In this document: piece after piece, positions 1 through 8,574 of the stretch | Numbering within the stretch: the stretch's first letter is position 1 | Layout of the letters: each line of letters begins with the position of its first letter | Source of the DNA: JBDRLV01 sp043812755 | GTDB taxonomy: Bacteria; Patescibacteriota; Patescibacteriia; UBA9934; GWF2-40-263 | DNA: 37,383 bases | Assembly: GCA_043812755.1 (NCBI GenBank) | Contig: JBDRLV010000007.1 | Coordinates: 1 to 37,383, forward strand | Reading direction: 5' to 3' | Program-made: the position numbers and the translations under genes | Notes under the pieces: generated by a model | Databases searched by the model: none | The model's input: the letters and a program-made list of their open reading frames with translations, nothing else | Told to the model about the DNA's origin: nothing

Positions 1-970
1 TACGGCCGTTCACACGACCGCCCATCTGCAAAAGCTCGTTGTTGCCAAGCTCGACACGCTCAAGCACACTAACGCCAGAGCGCACGCGCTCTGCGTACAT
101 GTCGTCCTGAATCACAACAGTGTTAAGACCCAGAATGTTGAGCGAGCTGGCCCCTGCGATTGTCATGAAGATGATGAAGGGTTGGGGCACTGAACCAGTG
201 AGGAATGCTCGCAACTTGTCTGCAGATTCACCACCATGGTAGAAGTCTGCATACAGACCTTTCCACTCTCCAAAAATTCCAGAGAGCTTCTCGGCCTTTG
301 CACGCGTTGGCACAAACACTGCCACAGCACGCTTCTGCTCAATCCACTTGTGCATGTGGCGGGTCAGGTAGTCTTCCAGGTGATCGTAGTCTCGATCGAC
401 CCTCGGCGGACTTTCTGTGAACACAACAGACTTCTTGCTCGGGTCAAACGCAGAGCAAGCAATCACTTGGCGTGAGCCAAAGTAATCGCTGTACACCTGT
501 GGGTCAACCGTTGCGCTCATGAAAACTGCAGTGCAACCTGCACGCTTGGCAAGCGCGAGTGAGAGCTCGAGGTGCTCAGAGGTCTGGTGGACCTCGTCGT
601 ACACCATGAGATCACTTGCACCAAGTTGGCCACTCTTGAACCAGTTGAGAGCCACCCCTGGAGTGACCACCAACACATTGCAGGTCCATGTGTAATCCGT
701 GGCATCATGCTCGCGGGTGACAACATCAACCATGAGCTCTTCGCCGAGAATCTTCCTGGCCATGTCCCGGATGCTGACAGTCTTGCCAGTTCCAGTTCCT
801 GCAACGATTCCGAACCCACCAAGCTGGAGCTCGGCAATCACTTGCTCGATCTCCGGTCCTTTCTCCTGCGCAAGCAGGGTGGTGGGAATATTGAGGTTCT
901 GAAGCACTGTGTCAATGTTGACACAAGTGCTCCTAGTCGGAGCCACAACAACAACACGTTTGAAACTCAC
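1..970 (-). CDS. DEAH/DEVH-box superfamily 2 helicase, 3' end outside window
   Basis: Reading the minus strand from a GTG at 970 gives 323 uninterrupted residues that run off the window edge. Visible helicase motifs in order: Walker A AGTGTGKT (57-64), motif II DEVH (125-128), motif III SAT (152-154), and motif VI QMGGRVNGR (315-323). This order is that of DEAH/HrpA-like superfamily 2 NTPases, which use ATP to remodel RNA or DNA; the substrate cannot be told. The GTG is chosen because GGAG lies eight bases upstream and no earlier in-frame start fits. Third codon positions are G/C-rich, unlike the AT-rich ABC transporter gene beside it. A long leader precedes it (promoter at 1541-1569). The rest of the helicase core and any C-terminal domain are not visible. 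Confidence 0.85.
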   Translation of the reverse strand, partial: MSFKRVVVVAPTRSTCVNIDTVLQNLNIPTTLLAQEKGPEIEQVIAELQLGGFGIVAGTGTGKTVSIRDMARKILGEELMVDVVTREHDATDYTWTCNVLVVTPGVALNWFKSGQLGASDLMVYDEVHQTSEHLELSLALAKRAGCTAVFMSATVDPQVYSDYFGSRQVIACSAFDPSKKSVVFTESPPRVDRDYDHLEDYLTRHMHKWIEQKRAVAVFVPTRAKAEKLSGIFGEWKGLYADFYHGGESADKLRAFLTGSVPQPFIIFMTIAGASSLNILGLNTVVIQDDMYAERVRSGVSVLERVELGNNELLQMGGRVNGR

Positions 971-985
971 TAGTTTTCTCCACGA

Positions 986-1011
986 GCAGGGGATTTCAAA
1001 TCCCTCCCTGC
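986..1011 (-). promoter_or_regulatory. Stable hairpin just upstream of the helicase start
   Basis: On the minus strand GCAGG plus GGGATT pairs with AATCCC plus CCTGC, with a two-base bulge. It lies 16 bases before the GTG start and next to the GGAG ribosome site, so it could influence initiation. Its role is inferred. Confidence 0.4.
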
Positions 1012-1112
1012 CCGCGCCGGTTGCCCGACTTCCTGCGCGCTTTTAGGACACAGGCAACTGAGCAGGGACGCTCTATGGTTTACTTACTACTACTTTGAAA
1101 AGAAAATATTCT

Positions 1113-1294
1113 TTGTCATCCTGAACAAAGTGAAGGATTCGCTTTCTATTGTCATTATGAGGACCCAGTCTTTAGGCCGGGGACGTAATTATCTCATTGA
1201 TCTGACAATGGGATCCTTACGTCGCCTCGTCTTTAGCTCGGCTCCTCAGGATGACAGGTTAGGAAATAATCCTTCGCTACGCTCAGAATGACAG
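1113..1294. repeat. Nested palindromic intergenic repeats
   Basis: The outer element begins TGTCATCCTGA and ends TCAGAATGACA. It is interrupted by a second element at 1149-1257 that begins TTGTCATTATGAG and ends CTCAGGATGACA. Both belong to the family also found at 9239, 13380, 15283, 19553 and 37258. One copy inside another implies the elements insert or spread. Confidence 0.8.
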
Positions 1295-1297
1295 ATG

Positions 1298-1534
1298 TGT
1301 AAAGACCTCGGAGAACCTTCAGGGGAGGGCCCTGAAGACTCAATCAAGGTCTCAAGCCCGTAAGCTTGAAACCCTCAGCTTTTTTGGTGGGTTTTGCAAC
1401 CCTAATATATAAAGAGCAAAAGCTGATGTTTGTGCACATCCAAAACAAAGAAGGATACGCAAAAACACCAGCTATTCTGTCGTTATTAAGCTGTGACAGA
1501 CTCAGCTCCCTCCTTCTTATTAATTGTAAAATAA
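1298..1534 (-). ncRNA. Candidate structured RNA or 5' leader upstream of the helicase
   Basis: A strong promoter at 1541-1569 would start this transcript near 1534. Four stems are visible: 1476-1481 with 1495-1500, 1389-1393 with 1398-1402 (closed by a GCAA tetraloop on the minus strand), 1348-1357 with 1364-1373, and 1317-1324 with 1330-1337. No convincing reading frame or intrinsic terminator is seen before the repeats, so this may be the first part of a roughly 560-nt helicase leader rather than a separate RNA. No known RNA family was recognised. Confidence 0.45.
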
Positions 1535-1540
1535 CAGGTT

Positions 1541-1569
1541 AGTATAGCACAATTTTGTGATTTTGTCAA
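1541..1569 (-). promoter_or_regulatory. Promoter of the accessory type (TTGACA-17-TATACT)
   Basis: TTGACA (1569-1564) and TATACT (1546-1541) are separated by exactly 17 bases. The spacer begins AAATC, as in the promoters at 9206, 17566 and 17950. It directs transcription toward the helicase. Confidence 0.8.
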
Positions 1570-1619
1570 CTGTGGGTGGACAAGATTTGCCTGATTTAAG
1601 GTAAATATTGGGAATTTGT

Positions 1620-1679
1620 GGTAGCCGCAGGCTTTTCCGCCAAAGGCGGATCGGCCTCTGGCCGAAGCCTGCGGCTACC
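1620..1679. repeat. GTAGCCGCAGGC palindromic repeat
   Basis: The ends GTAGCCGCAGGCTT and AAGCCTGCGGCTAC are inverted copies; an inner palindrome uses CCGCC/GGCGG. Related copies lie at 19079-19105 and 25211-25324. Confidence 0.75.
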
Positions 1680-1697
1680 GATACAGATAAAACAAAA

Positions 1698-1762
1698 CCG
1701 GTTGCTAAGCAACCGGCTCGCAATGACAATAACAAACACAAAACCGGTTGCTAAGCAACCGG
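1698..1762 (-). terminator. Two copies of a terminator hairpin after the ABC exporter gene
   Basis: The same palindrome, CCGGTTGC with GCAACCGG, occurs at 1698-1716 and 1744-1762. On the minus strand each copy is followed by TTTTGT, so both can act as intrinsic terminators for the exporter gene ending at 1808. The duplication is direct. Confidence 0.65.
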
Positions 1763-1807
1763 TTTGATTTGTAACCACTTAAGCTCCCCTAAGCTCACTT
1801 CATAACC

Positions 1808-3571
1808 CTACTTAATAAACCCCCCTGCTTGAATCTCCCAAAGCGTTTTATATAGCCCGCCTTTTTTCAACAGCTCATTATGCGTTCCCTGAGCAACTAC
1901 TCGGCCACGATCAACAACAATAATCCTGTCCATTTCAAGAATGGTTGAAAGCCTGTGAGCAATTACAATTACAGTTTTCTTTTTCATGAGCTCATGAAGA
2001 GCTGATTGGATCAATGATTCTGATTCAGAATCTAAACTTGAAGTTGCTTCATCTAAAACCAAGATTGGAGGATTTACAAGAATGGCACGCGCTATTGCAA
2101 CACGCTGACGCTCTCCGCCTGAAAGTTTGACACCGCGCTCTCCAACATAGGTTTGATATTTATCAGGAAACTCATTTATGAATTCGTGACATCGAGCTTT
2201 TTTTGCAGCTATAATAATTTCTTTATTAGTTGCATTTCGGCGCCCATAGCGAATATTTTCCATAAGAGTTCTGTGAAACAGAACTGGGTCTTGCGGAACC
2301 ATTGTGATTTGTTTGCGCAAACTGTCTTGTGTAACTTGTGAAATTTTTTGTCCATCAATTAATATTTTTCCTTGGCTGATATCATGCAAACGGAAAAGTA
2401 ATTTCACAATTGTAGATTTTCCAGCACCTGACGGACCAACGAGTGCAATCTTTTCACCTGGTTTGATTTTCAAATTAAAGTGATCAAGCACTTTACGAGT
2501 TTTGCGATAGTTAAACACAACATCCTTAAATTCAATTTCACCATTTCTAATGACTAGGGGTTTTGCTATATGTGAGTCAACAATTTCGTGCGGAGTTTCA
2601 AGTATCTCTACCATTTCAGCTGCATCAGCCATAGATTCATAAGTACGTCGCACAACCCGGCCAAGGTTCCAGAATCTAGAGAAAAGCATAATTAAGTATC
2701 CTTGGAACATTGCAAAGTCACCAACTGTTAGAAGGCCTTGAGCCCAGAGTTTAGCTCCAATGTAAATAACTGCGAATTCAACACCTATCATGAGAAGTGT
2801 TTGCAATGCTTCAACTGTATCGCCGATTTTCCATGTGAATGCTCGCAGTCTCATTAGTTCTTCAGTGGCTTTTTTGAACATTGATTTTTCAAAAGATTGG
2901 CCAACAAAGAGTTTTACATTTGTACTGTTTGTAACAGCATCAGCAAGCACTCCAGTTACTTTGGAGTCTTGAGCTGCTTTTTGTTCATCAAACTTCAGTT
3001 TCCACATTGCAATCCCAACATGTACAAAAATCATTAGAACCATCCACACAAGCACTGACATTGCTATCATCCAGTTGCGTGAAAACAGCGCAATCAAAGT
3101 CCCGATTATTATTGTAAGAAGCGAAAGGAAGTTCCAATAAAAGTTGTCAGTTATGTCTTCATATGCACGAGAAAGCCTGCGTACTTTTCTAACCAAACTG
3201 CCTGTAAATGAATTTGAAAAGAAACTGAATGAATGTCCAAGAAGATAATTAAATGAAGTCTGCTCAAGGTTTGCCATTAAGCGTGTTTGTAAATATATAT
3301 TTGTAAAACCAGCTGTTCGATAAAGTGCCCATGAACAAGCGTGTAGCGCGAGGATGATTAGCAATATATGCGTGAGCTCACCAAGTGCTACTTGTGAAGG
3401 GCCTCCTATCCCTGTTAACACATCAAAGAAAAGTTTATAAAACCATGGAGAAATCAAATCAAGCGCTGTAGCACCGATAACAGCAAATACAATCAAAATA
3501 GCAAACCATTTGTATGGTTGCGTATGATCAAGCATTACTTTTGCAATTTGTTTTGTGCTTACGTTTTTCAT
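1808..3571 (-). CDS. ABC exporter, fused membrane and ATPase domains
   Basis: A 587-residue half-transporter of the type I exporter (MsbA/multidrug) class, expected to work as a dimer that uses ATP to move a lipid, peptide or drug out across the cytoplasmic membrane. Membrane segments fill residues 20-300. The ATPase domain has Walker A GPSGAGKST (379-387), the Q-loop MVPQD (near 427), signature LSGGERQ (483-489), Walker B ILVLDEA (503-509) and the switch His (539). Length and order are typical. The substrate cannot be inferred. A TATAAT lies about 14 bases before the ATG and no Shine-Dalgarno is evident, which suggests a very short leader. Codon use is AT-rich like the other core genes. Confidence 0.93.
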   Translation of the reverse strand: MKNVSTKQIAKVMLDHTQPYKWFAILIVFAVIGATALDLISPWFYKLFFDVLTGIGGPSQVALGELTHILLIILALHACSWALYRTAGFTNIYLQTRLMANLEQTSFNYLLGHSFSFFSNSFTGSLVRKVRRLSRAYEDITDNFYWNFLSLLTIIIGTLIALFSRNWMIAMSVLVWMVLMIFVHVGIAMWKLKFDEQKAAQDSKVTGVLADAVTNSTNVKLFVGQSFEKSMFKKATEELMRLRAFTWKIGDTVEALQTLLMIGVEFAVIYIGAKLWAQGLLTVGDFAMFQGYLIMLFSRFWNLGRVVRRTYESMADAAEMVEILETPHEIVDSHIAKPLVIRNGEIEFKDVVFNYRKTRKVLDHFNLKIKPGEKIALVGPSGAGKSTIVKLLFRLHDISQGKILIDGQKISQVTQDSLRKQITMVPQDPVLFHRTLMENIRYGRRNATNKEIIIAAKKARCHEFINEFPDKYQTYVGERGVKLSGGERQRVAIARAILVNPPILVLDEATSSLDSESESLIQSALHELMKKKTVIVIAHRLSTILEMDRIIVVDRGRVVAQGTHNELLKKGGLYKTLWEIQAGGFIK

Positions 3572-3660
3572 AACAGAATAGAAACATTATATCATTTTTA
3601 ACGCGATGATATAATACACCACCTTCTTAGTCGTAATATACCGGCTTTTCTTACTCTTTA

Positions 3661-3690
3661 AAAAAAATGAACGCCTGAGTTTTTCAGGCG
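3661..3690 (-). terminator. Intrinsic terminator after the Cys/His-rich gene
   Basis: On the minus strand CGCCTGA pairs with TCAGGCG and is followed by TTCATTTTTTT. It starts one base past the stop codon of the gene at 3692. Confidence 0.8.
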
Positions 3691-3691
3691 C

Positions 3692-4012
3692 CTAAGAAGC
3701 AAAATGCGTATTGGATGTATTGCGCCATTGCGGAGCTGTGGCTCGACGCTCAGGCTGTGGCTCGACTTCTGGAGCAAGATTACTGCCACTTATCTGTCTG
3801 AACAAACGGTCTTCTTCATCAGGATACAGATTTGATAGTTCTGGATCTTCCCTTAGCACTCGGAGTGCATGGGCTTGTGAGAAAATTCGTTCACTGACCC
3901 AAAGGAGGTTTCCCTTGTTTGGTGTTCCTGCACAACTTGTTGTGCAAAAGTGTCCGTGGTGGCACGGGTTTGTATGTGTGCATGGATGAAAATGTACGGT
4001 TTTCGTGTCCAT
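3692..4012 (-). CDS. Small Cys/His-rich protein of unknown function
   Basis: A 106-residue protein not recognised as a known family. The first 30 residues contain six His and four Cys (HFHPCTHTNPCHHGHFCTTSC), a composition that suggests metal binding. The remainder is polar, with no signal peptide or membrane segment. The gene is credible because an AAGGAGG ribosome site lies at the right distance before the ATG and a terminator follows the stop. It starts 38 bases after the lipoprotein gene on the same strand and could be co-transcribed with it. Codons are richer in G/C than those of the lipoprotein gene, like other accessory genes here. Confidence 0.7.
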   Translation of the reverse strand: MDTKTVHFHPCTHTNPCHHGHFCTTSCAGTPNKGNLLWVSERIFSQAHALRVLREDPELSNLYPDEEDRLFRQISGSNLAPEVEPQPERRATAPQWRNTSNTHFAS

Positions 4013-4050
4013 GATATCCTCCTTTCTGGAGATTAAAACTTAGCACTGGC

Positions 4051-4902
4051 TTACTTTTCTGTCAATAAAATAATATTGGGCACAGGATTTAATGAGTCAA
4101 TTCTTTCGTAATTTTCATCAAATTCAGCCACCAATCCTGTTGATCCTCCGCCATCAAGGTTAATGGCTGTGGCCCATGGAACATCCATTGCAAGCATTCT
4201 TTCTGCTAGTCCAAATAGGCTTATTGGAACATTTTGAACAACACCAAGATAAATAAATCCTTCTTGGTCAATTGCAATAAATGAGCGCACAGCGTATTGT
4301 TCGCTGTCTGTTTCAATGGCTACTTGGCCGTTTTTGATTAAGAAAGGATAGCTTTGCGCAGCTTCTTTGAATCTTTCAAGCTGAATATCTGTTCGTTCAG
4401 TTTGAATTATTTCAACAGTAGGGGACAGTGATATGATGCCACTTAAATTAAGATCAAATTGACGAAGCCCGATTTGTTCTCCTTTTGAAATTAAAAGTCC
4501 AGAGGGCAGGTTGTCTTCATGAAAATACACGCCGTTCATGATGAACTTTTTTTCAGGAAAAGTATCAGCCCATTGAGCCATTGTTTTTGGCTCTTTTGAA
4601 TTTTCAAATCGCCAGTTGAATTTGTCTGCATCAAATTTGTATAAAATGATTTGTCCATTTGATGGTTCTGGGAGTCTATATTCTAATCGAGCGACATTGT
4701 CATTGATTTTAATTTCGTTTAGTTTCTGGATCAAGTCGTTACTCCACCTTTTCAGGGGGGAGTTAGAGGGGGTTATCGATGTCTCTTCTGTTTGGACGGA
4801 TTCAGTTTTTACAGATGAATTTATTGAAGAGCTTTGTTGTCTAGCACTGCAACCAGAAAGCAAGAGTACTGAGCATATGATTGGGACAATAAAGTATTTC
4901 AT
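4051..4902 (-). CDS. Lipoprotein with phosphodiester glycosidase (DUF2233/NAGPA-like) domain
   Basis: A 283-residue protein that begins with a lipoprotein signal (lipobox LLSGC, modified Cys at 18), so it should be anchored on the outer face of the membrane. The conserved motifs MNGVYF in the middle and AINLDGGGSTGL near the C terminus mark the family of the human uncovering enzyme NAGPA, which cleaves sugar phosphodiesters. The bacterial substrate is unknown; cell-envelope polysaccharide is an inference. The linker around residue 45-55 is encoded by a copy of a genome repeat (4743-4776, C-tract and G-tract units also seen at 20280 and 22501), so an intergenic repeat seems to have become coding. 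The upstream RNA terminator at 4947-4999 separates it from the next transcript. Confidence 0.85.
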   Translation of the reverse strand: MKYFIVPIICSVLLLSGCSARQQSSSINSSVKTESVQTEETSITPSNSPLKRWSNDLIQKLNEIKINDNVARLEYRLPEPSNGQIILYKFDADKFNWRFENSKEPKTMAQWADTFPEKKFIMNGVYFHEDNLPSGLLISKGEQIGLRQFDLNLSGIISLSPTVEIIQTERTDIQLERFKEAAQSYPFLIKNGQVAIETDSEQYAVRSFIAIDQEGFIYLGVVQNVPISLFGLAERMLAMDVPWATAINLDGGGSTGLVAEFDENYERIDSLNPVPNIILLTEK

Positions 4903-4938
4903 AATGTCTATATGGTATCAGGATTTTTTGTTTTGGTA

Positions 4939-5083
4939 AAAAAAATGCCTCACGTGGTGGCTAGTTTACTCGGCAGAAAACCAACCACCAACGTGAGGCG
5001 CAACAGCAGATGACTCCACCTTGAATCTTTTGGGTTTGGGGTGTCAAGGGGAATACTACTGCCGTATTCAAGAAAAGATCATC
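4939..5083 (-). ncRNA. Candidate small RNA, about 145 nt
   Basis: A complete transcription unit with no clear protein: promoter at 5090-5118, start near 5083, and a strong terminator at 4947-4999 followed by eight U residues. Inside, GAATAC pairs with GTATTC, and ATCTTTT with AAAAGAT, giving a second domain. A 17-codon frame starting GTG exists before the terminator but has weak support. No match to 6S, SRP, tmRNA or RNase P hallmarks was found by eye. Confidence 0.6.
4947..4999 (-). terminator. Terminator of the small RNA
   Basis: GCCTCACGTTGGTGG pairs with CCACCACGTGAGGC with one bulge and is followed on the minus strand by ATTTTTTTTACC. Confidence 0.85.
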
Positions 5084-5089
5084 AAGTAA

Positions 5090-5118
5090 AGTATATTTGT
5101 TTAAGCACCCAATGTCAA
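5090..5118 (-). promoter_or_regulatory. Promoter of the small RNA
   Basis: TTGACA (5118-5113), a 17-base spacer and TATACT (5095-5090) on the minus strand. Confidence 0.8.
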
Positions 5119-5132
5119 GTGTTTTTGCCTTA

Positions 5133-5289
5133 GGTTCCCGGTACCGACTGAACGTTCAAAGGCACCGGGAACCAATTCACGGTCTTGTCTGCTCTTGGGC
5201 TCCCGGTCTTGTCTGAGAGTTCATAAAGACCGGGAGCCAATATAATCAAAAGACCGGGAGCCAATATTATCAAAAGACCGGGAGCCAAT
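5133..5289. repeat. GACCGGGAGCC inverted and direct repeats
   Basis: A palindromic unit at 5197-5239 pairs GGCTCCCGGTCTT with AAGACCGGGAGCC. Two more right halves follow at about 5250-5270 and 5273-5289, and a diverged palindrome (GGTTCCCGG/CCGGGAACC) sits at 5133-5173. The same unit recurs at 36270-36315. Confidence 0.8.
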
Positions 5290-5365
5290 ACGCACAGGGA
5301 ACCTATCAAGAAGATTGCTTCATCCTTCACTCTGTTCAGGATTCGCAATGACAGGAAAGTGAACG

Positions 5366-5408
5366 AAAAACGCCCGGTCGCATGCTTGCAAAAGCACACG
5401 CCGGGCGT
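5366..5408 (-). terminator. Terminator of the MopE-like operon
   Basis: On the minus strand ACGCCCGG pairs with CCGGGCGT and is followed by TTTTTCG, 16 bases past the stop codon of the gene at 5424. Confidence 0.85.
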
Positions 5409-5423
5409 AAAGGTAGTAAAAGA

Positions 5424-8400
5424 TCAGAAGATGAGAGTTCCACCGACCACAGTGGCCGTATCGTAGACATCGTCCACAAGGCCCTCGTCGCTTCTGGAGA
5501 ATCCAACCAGGTCAAGCCTGATTGAATCATCTCCAATTGCGCTGGCCTCAGTGGAGTCCATCCATATGGGAAATTCCTCACAGGTGCCAGCTACGATTAT
5601 TACTTCCTCAAGAGTGTACATGCCAAAGTTGGTAAGCACATCTTCTAGGGAGCAGGGAGCTCCAAGTGAAGTTGGGATCTCGCTTGTGTTGTACAAGCCC
5701 CAGTCGTCGTCGTCGATCAGAGCACCGCATGTGTTCCAGCCAGACTCCGCACTGTCAGTGGTAACCAGATTGAAGTCCAGCCAGTTGAGGTTAGACCAAC
5801 CACGAGGGTCAGCACACACGCCCAGACGCAGAATTTCCTGCCATCCAGGAATCGCAGCTCCCGAAGGACTGCCACTCGCCATGCTGATGGTCAGCTGGGT
5901 TTTGCGGAGCGTCATGGTGTTGCTAGTGATGTATTGATTCATGTCATTCTCAGTCAGTCGTTCGCCTGAGAAAACACCATCAGCAACGAAGTGGCCAGTA
6001 CCTGGAACCATATTCAGATTGGCTTGATACTGCGCACCAGAGGCAGCACCGGTTGGGCCAACAGAATTTGTGTTCGTGTACACCCACAGATAAGCTGACC
6101 AATCTTGGGTCACAGGCATTCCACCACCGAAGAGATCCAAATCAATTGAGTGCTCTACAAGAAAGCCGTTATGGCTTACGCTGGTGCCATCGATGTTGGT
6201 GTAGTTGATTGATGTGCTTGCAATTGCACCATCATCACCAAATTGGACACCAAACAAATTGTGAGCACACTCATCAAGCGATGTCAGTGAATTGCCCAGA
6301 CAATTGTCAAACTGCAGTTCTTTGACCACGAAATTTTCGTAGTGAGCAGTGAACTTATAACACGCGGTTGCAATTCGCGTGCTGTCACCAAGCACTGTTT
6401 TGGACCTCGGGTTTTCGGCACACTTTTCCACATTGAGGTAACCATGGTTTTTCACCACAGTGTAGTACTCCGGGGGGTCGAGGTTCAGGGCGCTGGAAGG
6501 GGAATCCACAGATTCGAACACGATGCTCTCACTGGGGATCCTGTTTCCATCGGAATCTTCGAGCACGATACTGCTGGCGTTTACAATTCCGAACCCATAC
6601 ACATCATCCTCGTCACCGAGGGTATTTGTTGGAACGAAATTGCACGTCATATCGATCCTTGTCACATCATCCTCAAGGCCTTCTCTCATGCTGTTGAAGT
6701 AGAAGGACCCGAATGATGCAGTCTCTGTTATTTCGATCAGCGCACCAGTTGTCGCGCTGTACAACGAGCAACTACTGATATGCTCGTTGATTGGAACGTC
6801 ATTCTCCATGTCTTCGTCGCCAGTGACTGGATCAGTGAATGATCCGTCATTATCGCCAACGGCATAGATGCTGAGATTTCGAAGAGTGAGGTCACTGGAG
6901 TGACCACCCATGAGGTCCACAATGCTCAAGCTGAGCACGTTGACGTCTTGGGAACCCTTCACAACAGTATCATGGCCAACTCGAGCCAGACGAACTAGGA
7001 TTCGTGCAGGGTGAACTTCGATCGTACACCCTTCGTCGATGTTTCCATCGCAGGTGTTGTCAATGCCATCACCACAAATTTCTGCGGTGCCGACTGCGCA
7101 ATCCATCACGCAGGCGCTATCGCATCCGTCGAAGTCGTAACCACACACCATGCGTCCACTGGTGGGGATTCCACCAATGTTGGCAGTGCAAGGCTCGACC
7201 ACTTCGTCGCTCAGGCCGCAGTCGCTTGGCGAGTCACAACAGTTGTCGTAACGGTACCCATTGCAATTGCGGTCATAGCCGTCTTCGCACCAAGTGGTTT
7301 CGCGAGTCCAGTCACTGCCATAAGGGCCAGAAACTGAACAGCTAAGACCACCCCACTCATTGCACTTCATAGAGCCGTCTCCATCACAGAGACCGTGCTC
7401 GTTGAAGCTATGGCACGGCTGACCCTTGAGGTCTTCGTAATCCTCATCGAGTTCGCCGTTGCAGTTATTGTCGTAGTTGTCGCATTCATCCCGAGCACCC
7501 GGGTGGGTACTGCTGTCGAGATCATTGCAGTCAACGTCGCTCGTATAGCCGTCACCGTCGAGATCCTCGGGCTCAAGACACGAATCAACGTACTCGCAGT
7601 CTGGGTCCTCGCAGTCCATGAGGCCGTCTTCGTCATTGTCCCAGTTGTCGTTGCATTCGTAGTCAGGGTAGCGACTGTCCGTACACCCCAATGTGCGATA
7701 GTTGTCGCAATACTGGGTTTCCGCACACGATCCGGGGATCGGAGTGTAGATGCAGTAGTCGCGAGCTTCGTCGCAACGATCCTGCGTGCAGTCAGTGGAA
7801 TCGTCACACATCACAGGCGCACCATTGTAGCATGCGCCTGCAAGACAGAACTCTTCGCCGTCACAGAACAGACCGTTCTGGCAGTCAGGGTCACTGTCGC
7901 ACTCGATATCCTCGGGATCCTCTTCGACAACGTCGCAATCCGCCCAAAGGGTAGGATCACGATCATTGCAGTCAAGGCCACCGGGATACTCATACTCACC
8001 AGTACCGCAGGCTGCCACGCCGTCGCCATCGAAGTCACTCAGAATCTGCACGCACTTATTGAGCACATTGCAGAACGAGTCAAAGCAGTTGTCGTATGCG
8101 GTTTCCAGGAAACAGTCCAGGTTATCGCATGCAACAGGCTCAGACTCAGGTCCGCCACCGTCACCGCCACCACCACTGCTTCCACCACCGCTACTCGGCG
8201 GGGTGTCATCCGCAGGCTCCTCATCGCTGAGCAGAACCTCATCAGAATCCGATGCGGTTTCATCCGCAGGAGCGGATCCACCAGCAGAACTGCCACCAGC
8301 GCCGATAAGGCGCATGGGCTCTTGGGGCTCGACTTCGGTCAGCTCAGGGGCTTCCTGAGCCTCGTACATGTTATGGTCGATCTGCTCAGAGGCATCTACC

Positions 8401-8513
8401 TCTTGCGCATCCGACTCGTTGCTATCGAAGTTTTTGGTTTGAGCATCTTCGATCTGGCCACACGACGCGACCAGAAGACACACGAGAGTAATCTGCAGAG
8501 CGTGATTTCTCAC
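5424..8513 (-). CDS. Large Cys-rich MopE-like lipoprotein
   Basis: A 1029-residue secreted protein. Residues 1-18 form a lipoprotein signal (LLVASC, modified Cys at 18); 20-110 are acidic and then Gly/Ser-rich; about 128-500 hold many Cys and Asp-rich motifs of the MopE 'putative metal-binding' type (DFDGDG at 160, DLDGDG at 317, GARDECDNYDNNCNG at 339-353, CGDGIDNTCDGNIDEGC at 480-496); 500-1029 is a long region with few Cys that was not recognised. The Asp motifs resemble calcium sites, and the many Cys imply disulfides or metal. A surface or adhesion role is inferred. It starts at GTG with GGAGG upstream and shares an operon with the small lipoprotein at 8738. Strong G/C at third positions. 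Confidence 0.85.
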   Translation of the reverse strand: MRNHALQITLVCLLVASCGQIEDAQTKNFDSNESDAQEVDASEQIDHNMYEAQEAPELTEVEPQEPMRLIGAGGSSAGGSAPADETASDSDEVLLSDEEPADDTPPSSGGGSSGGGGDGGGPESEPVACDNLDCFLETAYDNCFDSFCNVLNKCVQILSDFDGDGVAACGTGEYEYPGGLDCNDRDPTLWADCDVVEEDPEDIECDSDPDCQNGLFCDGEEFCLAGACYNGAPVMCDDSTDCTQDRCDEARDYCIYTPIPGSCAETQYCDNYRTLGCTDSRYPDYECNDNWDNDEDGLMDCEDPDCEYVDSCLEPEDLDGDGYTSDVDCNDLDSSTHPGARDECDNYDNNCNGELDEDYEDLKGQPCHSFNEHGLCDGDGSMKCNEWGGLSCSVSGPYGSDWTRETTWCEDGYDRNCNGYRYDNCCDSPSDCGLSDEVVEPCTANIGGIPTSGRMVCGYDFDGCDSACVMDCAVGTAEICGDGIDNTCDGNIDEGCTIEVHPARILVRLARVGHDTVVKGSQDVNVLSLSIVDLMGGHSSDLTLRNLSIYAVGDNDGSFTDPVTGDEDMENDVPINEHISSCSLYSATTGALIEITETASFGSFYFNSMREGLEDDVTRIDMTCNFVPTNTLGDEDDVYGFGIVNASSIVLEDSDGNRIPSESIVFESVDSPSSALNLDPPEYYTVVKNHGYLNVEKCAENPRSKTVLGDSTRIATACYKFTAHYENFVVKELQFDNCLGNSLTSLDECAHNLFGVQFGDDGAIASTSINYTNIDGTSVSHNGFLVEHSIDLDLFGGGMPVTQDWSAYLWVYTNTNSVGPTGAASGAQYQANLNMVPGTGHFVADGVFSGERLTENDMNQYITSNTMTLRKTQLTISMASGSPSGAAIPGWQEILRLGVCADPRGWSNLNWLDFNLVTTDSAESGWNTCGALIDDDDWGLYNTSEIPTSLGAPCSLEDVLTNFGMYTLEEVIIVAGTCEEFPIWMDSTEASAIGDDSIRLDLVGFSRSDEGLVDDVYDTATVVGGTLIF

Positions 8514-8574
8514 ATCTCCTCCAAATTGCCTTTCACTTTATGTGGAAGGTCTTTGTTTTCAGTTTTCAAGAACA

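Noticed and set aside
1520..1778. Short minus-strand frames over the paired CCGGTTGC hairpins
   Set aside because: They consist of translated repeats and terminators.
5133..5289. A CRISPR array from the repeated GACCGGGAGCCAAT words
   Set aside because: Only three or four short units with spacers of a few bases, and the first is itself a palindrome; no cas genes are near.
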